Assembly: GCA_007131435.1 (NCBI GenBank)
Contig: SLQM01000226.1
Location: 1-9,832 of the forward strand
Length of the DNA stretch: 9,832 bases
Source of the DNA: Syntrophomonadaceae bacterium
Lineage (GTDB): Bacteria; Bacillota; Dethiobacteria; DTU022
Reading direction: 5' to 3'
Shown: in pieces, positions 5,978 through 9,832 of the stretch
Layout of the letters: each line of letters opens with the position of its first letter
Numbering within the stretch: the stretch's first letter is position 1
The notes under the pieces: generated by a model
What the model was told of the DNA's origin: nothing
The model's database searches: none
The model's input: only the letters and a program-made list of their open reading frames with translations
Position numbers and translations under genes: made by a program

Positions 5978-6406
5978 GCTTTGCAATTAATCGAACAGGG
6001 AAAGCTGGAAGAAGCAGATCTATGCTACCAGAAGACAATGGAGATTAACAGGTTGATACACTATTATGACGGTATTGCAGTAGCCTACTTCAATATGGCA
6101 AACCTTGAAGCAATTAAAGGCAACATTATTGAAGCTGTCAAATTTGCCTCAGCAGCAGTAAAAATGAAAGAGAAGGTAAAAACCGGGCAAGCACCTTACT
6201 TAAATCTTCTGCAACAGCTGGTGCAGGCCGCGATAAAGGAAGGCATGGTTCTTGAAAGAAAGGGAGAGCTGACTAAAGCTCTTTCTTATTACAAGGCCAG
6301 TTTGCCTCATGCCGAAGGAGAATATCAACAGGCTTTGCATCACGAAATTGCTTTAATAGAAAGAGTGATTGAAAATGGACAAGGAAAAAATAGCTCTAAC
6401 CCTTAA
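5975..6406 (+). CDS. Short TPR protein A
   Basis: 143 residues from ATG 5975, with AAAGGG at 5960-5965 as RBS. Tetratricopeptide-type helix pairs are visible at residues 1-27 (LIEQGKLEEADLCYQKTMEI), 34-67 (IAVAYFNMANLEAIKGNIIE, then AVKFASAAVKMKEKV) and 82-115 (LVQAAIKEGMVLERKGELTK, then ALSYYKASL). The G-x-x-x-(E/K)-A-x-x-x-(Y/F) signature is clear in the first and third. TPR units form a superhelix that binds peptides or other proteins, so this is probably an adaptor for products of the same operon. The first repeat's leading helix seems to begin upstream of the ATG (FEEIAHGIKGLHN), which suggests an upstream start or fusion to the preceding gene. It overlaps the following TPR gene, so the two are likely translated together. 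Confidence 0.8.
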   Translation: MALQLIEQGKLEEADLCYQKTMEINRLIHYYDGIAVAYFNMANLEAIKGNIIEAVKFASAAVKMKEKVKTGQAPYLNLLQQLVQAAIKEGMVLERKGELTKALSYYKASLPHAEGEYQQALHHEIALIERVIENGQGKNSSNP

Positions 6407-6698
6407 AAATCTAAACAAGCTGGCCATTAACGAAATCAGTCATCAGAACTATTCAAAGGCACTGCAGTATTTTGCCCAGGGTTTGTACCTGGAATATCAG
6501 CTTGGCTTAAAAATACAAATGGCAGAAACCTTTTTCAACCTAGCCGGCACCTATTACCTGATGGAAGAATATGAAAAAGCCTTGCATAAAATCCAGGTAG
6601 CAGAAAACCTTTTCCAGGAGAATGGAAAAGCAGATGATGCTTTAAAAGCCCGGCAGATGAAAGATGAAATATTACATATAACTAGCGCTAATCCTTAA
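6375..6698 (+). CDS. Short TPR protein B
   Basis: 107 residues from ATG 6375, overlapping the previous gene by 32 nt; an in-frame TTG at 6369 is also possible. The SD-like GAAAGAG (6359-6365) fits the ATG better. Two TPR units are visible: residues 7-42 (LNKLAINEISHQNYSKALQY) and 47-84 (ETFFNLAGTYYLMEEYEKAL, then HKIQVAENLF). These match the TPR pattern with small residues at the helix crossings. A final charged helix (DDALKARQMKDEIL) would cap the superhelix. With its neighbour it gives about five TPR units split over two polypeptides, which may form one continuous binding surface as a heterodimer. Last gene of the operon, followed by a hairpin. Cytoplasmic, no signal peptide. Confidence 0.8.
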   Translation: MDKEKIALTLKNLNKLAINEISHQNYSKALQYFAQGLYLEYQLGLKIQMAETFFNLAGTYYLMEEYEKALHKIQVAENLFQENGKADDALKARQMKDEILHITSANP

Positions 6699-6761
6699 TA
6701 GCCTTCAAAGGGAAAGCATAATCATTGATGAAACCCAGAAAGTGGTTTACATAAAATACAT

Positions 6762-6794
6762 CCCATGTCGCAGCTGCCAGGCATGGGTTCTTTT
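6762..6794 (+). terminator. Probable terminator after the operon
   Basis: CCCATG (6762-6767) pairs with CATGGG (6782-6787) around a 14-nt loop that contains the palindrome GCAGCTGC. TTCTTTT (6788-6794) follows. The stem is only 6 bp and the loop is large, so efficiency may be partial. It lies 64 bp after the last TPR gene and 155 bp before the regulator gene, as expected for the end of the operon. The rest of 6699-6948 is A+T-rich, with ATTAAT repeated at 5-nt spacing, and has no clear promoter. Confidence 0.4.
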
Positions 6795-6948
6795 AGCCCA
6801 GGCTCTCATATTAATCAATAACATTATAACCTCTCACTGCGGCGATGGAGCAGGAGTTCTAATAATTAATGAAGTATTAATATATATTTCAAAGGTTTTA
6901 ACGGGGCACTATTAGTTGCAAAAAACAGATTAAAGGAGCTAACATTCC

Positions 6949-9450
6949 ATGACCCATCCTGCCGGGTTCCATCCCGTATTAAAACGCCAGCTGATCAGGG
7001 AACAGCTTGAATATGCTTTTCATTATCCGCTGACCCTTGTAATCGCAGCAATGGGTTATGGCAAAACGGTTGCGGCAAGAGATTTTATTGAAGGGATGCA
7101 GGCGGAGCATGTATGGCTGGATGTGGAAAGTGATGAAACGCCCGCTCACATTATCTGGGAATCTCTCACCAGGAAGCTTGCTGCAGGTAAGCCAGAGATA
7201 GGGGACCGTTTAAAAACCCTCGGCTTTCCGATCAGTGCCATGGACAGGAACAGGGTTTTTGATTTGCTGGAAGAATGGGCTTACCTGTCAAACAAGGTGC
7301 TGGTTATTGATGACTATCATTTTGCCAAGGCCCCGGAGCTGGATTTTCTGCTGGAGAAGCTTGTACGCAGGAAGATAAAGGGCCTCCATATAATGATCCT
7401 CTCAAGAACAAGCCCGGCCATGAATATCCAGGATTTAAAGCTGAAAGGGTATTGCCACCAGTTGGAGAGCTCCCTCTTTGAACTGTCCGGCGCTGATATC
7501 AAGCAATATTTCAGGCTTTTTGGTGTAGACATATCCAATGCCACGGCAGGGCAGGTCCGGGAGATTACCGAGGGCTGGATTACCTCTGTTTACCTGGTCT
7601 GCCAGGGCTACCTGAAGACGGGCCGTTTGGAGGCAGGGCTTGACCTGCGTGAACTGATCTCTAAAACAATCATGGCGCATTACTCGGGCGGGGAAAGAAG
7701 CCTGCTCATGTCCCTTGCGGCCCTGGACAGCTTCACCCTGCCACAGGCTGAATACGTCACGGGAAACAAAGCGGCAGCGGAGATAATTCAAAAGCTGAGC
7801 AGGGACAGTTCCTTTATTCGTCTTGACGCGCAGTCGGGAAAATACATGATGCACAATATTTTTTCCGAATACTTAAGAGGGCTGCTTGAAACAGAGCCAG
7901 ACCAGGCGGCAGTGTTTGATTTATACCGGCGCGATGGAGAGTGGCAAATCACCCATGGCTATACGCTCTCCGGCTTAAGACAGCTCCTGAAAGCAAGGGC
8001 CTACGATCTAATCCTGGAGGAGTTTGAGCAGCCGGACATAAGCAGGAGAATAACCCGCATGTTTGATCCTGCCGTAAAGGACATAGTGAACCTCTTTGAG
8101 CAGATCCCTCTTGAAGTAAAATACCGTCATCCCATCGGCTACATCACCTTTATAGACTTTTACCTTGCCAGGGTTGATCTCAAAAAAGGCGCCCGGCTGC
8201 TGGCAGAAATTGAAGCATACTACGAGCGCGACAACATCACTCCACCTGATTTAAAGCGCCAAATTACCGGGGAGATTGAACTGGTAAAGGCATTTATTCA
8301 TTTCAACGATTTGCGCAAGACTCATGCATGCTGTGCCAGGGCTCACGAGCTGCTGGATGGAAAATCCCGTATTGCTAACCCGGATATGATCTTTACCTAC
8401 GGCTGCCCCAGCACCCTTTTTCTTTACCACAGGAAGGCCGGTGACTTGCTGGGTTTGGTGGAATTTGTGGAGCAAAATTACAGCTGCTATGAAGACCTCT
8501 CCGGCGGCTGCGGCAAGGGGTTCGAAAGCCTGATCAGGGCAGAATACTGCCTGGAAAGCGGTGAACTTGACCAGGCCGAACTCCATGCCTATAAGGCAAT
8601 TTACCAGGCAGAGACCTTGGAGCAGGTTTCGATGGTTATTTGTGCCAGTTTTGTCCTGGTCCGGATCTCCGCCGCCAGGGGAAAATACGGGGAAGCGAAA
8701 GGTTTGCTCGACGAACTGGCGGTCAGGGTAGCTGAATCAAATAATCCCATTTTCCTTGACGCCCTCGACTTATGCTACGGTTACCTGGGCGGTATTACGA
8801 ATGATCCTTTGAACTTTGCGCAGTGGCTGCAAACTGGGGAGATGAAGCAGGATATAATCTTCTACCAGGGTCTCGGGTTTAATTATCTTGTTCATGCCCG
8901 TTATTTGCTGCTAGAGGGAAACTACCTCAAGCTGGAAGCGTTCTGCGGGGAACTGCACCGGATATTTTCCCCCTTCAATAACCTCCTTGGCCATCTTCAG
9001 GCCTATATCCTTGATGCCATCGTCAAGAATCAGTTATACGGCCCGGAAATAGCAGAAAAAGCCCTGCAGCAGGCCCTGGCCCTGGGCAGGGCAGACGGCA
9101 TTATCATGCCCTTTGCCGAGTATGGACAATTTATTAATACCATCCTGTCCGCTGTCGCTGACAGGGAAAAAAATGATCCCTACCTGGACCGGTTGCTGAA
9201 AGCAGTGTCCCACTACCGGAGCAACCTGGAAGCTGCCGGAAGGAATGAAGAGGCTGTTTTTAGGCTGACGGAGCGGGAAATGGAGATTTTAAAACTCCTG
9301 CTGGAAGGAAAGCAGAACAGGGAAATAGCCGGTATACTCTTTATTGCCGAAGTTACTGTGAAGAAAGCCATCAGCTCCATTTACCGCAAGCTGGGAGTTA
9401 GCAGCCGCGCCGCCGCGGTGAGAAAGACAATCGAGCTGAAACTTATCTAA
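6949..9450 (+). CDS. MalT-type LuxR-family ATP-dependent transcriptional regulator
   Basis: 833 residues from ATG 6949, RBS AAAGGAG (6932-6938); the length is usual for this family (E. coli MalT is about 900). Residues 1-40 are the NTPase entry with a Walker A motif, A33-x-x-G-x-G-K39-T40. Walker B is at 116-122 (KVLVIDD, followed by YH). Residues 245-310 look like the winged-helix region ending in MHNIFSEYLRGLL (His302). Residues 330-760 are a helical TPR-like repeat region, the probable signal-sensing part. Residues 771-833 are a LuxR HTH (LTEREMEILKLLLEGKQNRE, then IAGILFIAEVTVKKAISSIY and KLGVSSRAAAV). Such STAND proteins oligomerise on ATP and inducer binding and activate promoters. The inducer is unknown. 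It sits next to the operon, with a terminator between, and may control it. It reads as more G+C-rich than the operon. Confidence 0.93.
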   Translation: MTHPAGFHPVLKRQLIREQLEYAFHYPLTLVIAAMGYGKTVAARDFIEGMQAEHVWLDVESDETPAHIIWESLTRKLAAGKPEIGDRLKTLGFPISAMDRNRVFDLLEEWAYLSNKVLVIDDYHFAKAPELDFLLEKLVRRKIKGLHIMILSRTSPAMNIQDLKLKGYCHQLESSLFELSGADIKQYFRLFGVDISNATAGQVREITEGWITSVYLVCQGYLKTGRLEAGLDLRELISKTIMAHYSGGERSLLMSLAALDSFTLPQAEYVTGNKAAAEIIQKLSRDSSFIRLDAQSGKYMMHNIFSEYLRGLLETEPDQAAVFDLYRRDGEWQITHGYTLSGLRQLLKARAYDLILEEFEQPDISRRITRMFDPAVKDIVNLFEQIPLEVKYRHPIGYITFIDFYLARVDLKKGARLLAEIEAYYERDNITPPDLKRQITGEIELVKAFIHFNDLRKTHACCARAHELLDGKSRIANPDMIFTYGCPSTLFLYHRKAGDLLGLVEFVEQNYSCYEDLSGGCGKGFESLIRAEYCLESGELDQAELHAYKAIYQAETLEQVSMVICASFVLVRISAARGKYGEAKGLLDELAVRVAESNNPIFLDALDLCYGYLGGITNDPLNFAQWLQTGEMKQDIIFYQGLGFNYLVHARYLLLEGNYLKLEAFCGELHRIFSPFNNLLGHLQAYILDAIVKNQLYGPEIAEKALQQALALGRADGIIMPFAEYGQFINTILSAVADREKNDPYLDRLLKAVSHYRSNLEAAGRNEEAVFRLTEREMEILKLLLEGKQNREIAGILFIAEVTVKKAISSIYRKLGVSSRAAAVRKTIELKLI

Positions 9451-9457
9451 TAATCTC

Positions 9458-9474
9458 TTAAAAGATTCTTTTAA
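9458..9474 (+). repeat. A+T-rich 8-bp inverted repeat after the regulator gene
   Basis: TTAAAAGA (9458-9465) and TCTTTTAA (9467-9474) are perfect inverted copies separated by one base. This is 8 bp past the regulator's stop codon. It is too A+T-rich and tightly spaced to be a good terminator alone and may act together with the hairpin at 9522. Confidence 0.35.
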
Positions 9475-9521
9475 ACTACAGCGGAATGAATGTGTACCTT
9501 TGTTTCCTGCCTGGCAGGAGG

Positions 9522-9544
9522 AGCGCATTTATTGCCGCTTTTTT
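9522..9544 (+). terminator. Rho-independent terminator of the regulator gene
   Basis: AGCGCA (9522-9527) pairs with TG-C-CGCT (9533-9539), with one bulged C, and is followed by a run of T (9539-9544). It lies about 70 bp past the regulator stop. A second inverted repeat, CCTGCC-T-GGCAGG (9506-9518), lies just upstream and could compete with or reinforce it. Confidence 0.5.
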
Positions 9545-9562
9545 GCTGCCTAAATAATTAAA

Positions 9563-9591
9563 GCGACAAAAAATATATACGTACGTATAGT
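9563..9591 (+). promoter_or_regulatory. Putative promoter overlapped by a 14-bp palindromic operator
   Basis: GCGACA (9563-9568) and TATAGT (9586-9591) are spaced by 17 bp and could be a -35/-10 pair. A perfect palindrome, TATACGTACGTATA (9576-9589), covers the end of the spacer and part of the -10, a typical repressor-site position. Further down, GTTATTTTTAATT occurs twice (9612-9624 and 9631-9643) with a start-to-start step of 19 bp. These lie upstream of the DUF2442-like gene. Confidence 0.4.
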
Positions 9592-9665
9592 ATAAAAAAA
9601 TGCTGAACCCTGTTATTTTTAATTTAGGCGGTTATTTTTAATTAAAACGATGGTAGGGATCAGCA

Positions 9666-9832
9666 ATAAGAAAAATTATCAATGTATCCCCCAACGACGA
9701 CTATACCTTAACCATAGAACTGAGCAATAGCCATGGCATTATCTATGACATGCGACCCAGGCTGGTGACTACCCGTTTTTGTGCCCTGAAAGATCTGAAG
9801 AAGTTCAAGTCTGTCAGGATCGAGCATGGTAA
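9666..9832 (+). CDS. DUF2442-like protein, cut by the window end
   Basis: 55 codons are visible before the window ends. The reading KIINVSPNDDYTLTIELSN, then GIIYDMRPRL and FCALKDLKKFKSVRIEHG follows the DUF2442 pattern: V-x-P-x-x-(D/Y)-Y-x-L, a strand pair, a (Y/V)-D-(M/L) turn, an RFxxLxDxxxF helix and a final strand. DUF2442 proteins are about 80-100 residues and often sit beside toxin-antitoxin-type or mobile genes; their function is unknown. The position where Met should be is ATA (9666-9668), with a TAG codon (9657-9659) just upstream and no in-frame ATG until the middle of the fold. It therefore starts at ATA or ATT (9675) or has lost its start. GTAGGGA upstream is a passable RBS. Confidence 0.65.
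   Translation, partial: MRKIINVSPNDDYTLTIELSNSHGIIYDMRPRLVTTRFCALKDLKKFKSVRIEHG

Noticed and set aside
6742..6915. 57-codon open frame (GTG start) between the TPR genes and the regulator, hydrophobic in composition
   Set aside because: No RBS, no recognisable pattern, A+T-rich, and it overlaps the putative terminator hairpin.
7435..7854. Minus-strand frames within the regulator, including 139 codons at 7435-7854 and others at 8251-8586 and 9289-9528
   Set aside because: They are antisense to a clear MalT-type coding sequence and show no domain-like sequence or RBS.
1..9832. CRISPR array, tRNA/rRNA, transposase or phage structural gene
   Set aside because: No regularly spaced repeats, no tRNA-like cloverleaf or rRNA sequence, and no transposase or integrase motifs seen.

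Overview
The window looks like a chromosomal accessory segment of a low-to-mid G+C Gram-positive bacterium, most likely a Clostridia-type Bacillota. The signs are strong AGGAGG-type ribosome binding sites, frequent GTG/TTG starts, a near-consensus TTGACA/TATAAT promoter, a lipoprotein signal peptide and a MalT-type LuxR regulator. Every gene I can support is on the + strand. The left end reads as A+T-rich and decayed, and the regulator gene is visibly more G+C-rich.

Layout. Positions 1-1170 are a gene graveyard: an alpha/beta hydrolase that has lost its middle (126-667) and an ankyrin-repeat gene broken by in-frame TAA codons (768-1139). A complete lipoprotein gene of unknown function follows (1174-1785). 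A strong promoter (1838-1867) then leads into seven co-directional genes (2049-6698). These encode a helix-hairpin-helix (DUF4332-like) protein with an extra C-terminal domain, a coiled-coil protein, two tandem-duplicated small proteins, a basic low-complexity protein, and two short overlapping TPR proteins. After a likely terminator comes a full-length MalT-type LuxR ATPase regulator (6949-9450). The right edge has a terminator, a palindrome-containing promoter region and the start of a DUF2442-like gene that runs off the window.

Main interest. The C-terminal domain of the DUF4332-like protein (about residues 174-291) aligns by eye with the two duplicated proteins. All have an amphipathic helix, then a 'Y-F/M-x-E/D-T' beta segment, then a segment ending in K/R-(I/L)-(V/T)-P-(I/V/L)-(P/Q)-P. 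The end of the coiled-coil protein may be a fourth, very divergent copy. The operon therefore looks like a set of paralogous building blocks with a HhH member, a coiled-coil member and TPR adaptors. I recognise no described system with this layout; the core only loosely recalls DUF2589. A joint role as a multi-protein assembly is inference. A CTT-TGA junction between the basic protein and the first TPR gene matches the prfB +1 frameshift core and would fuse the two.
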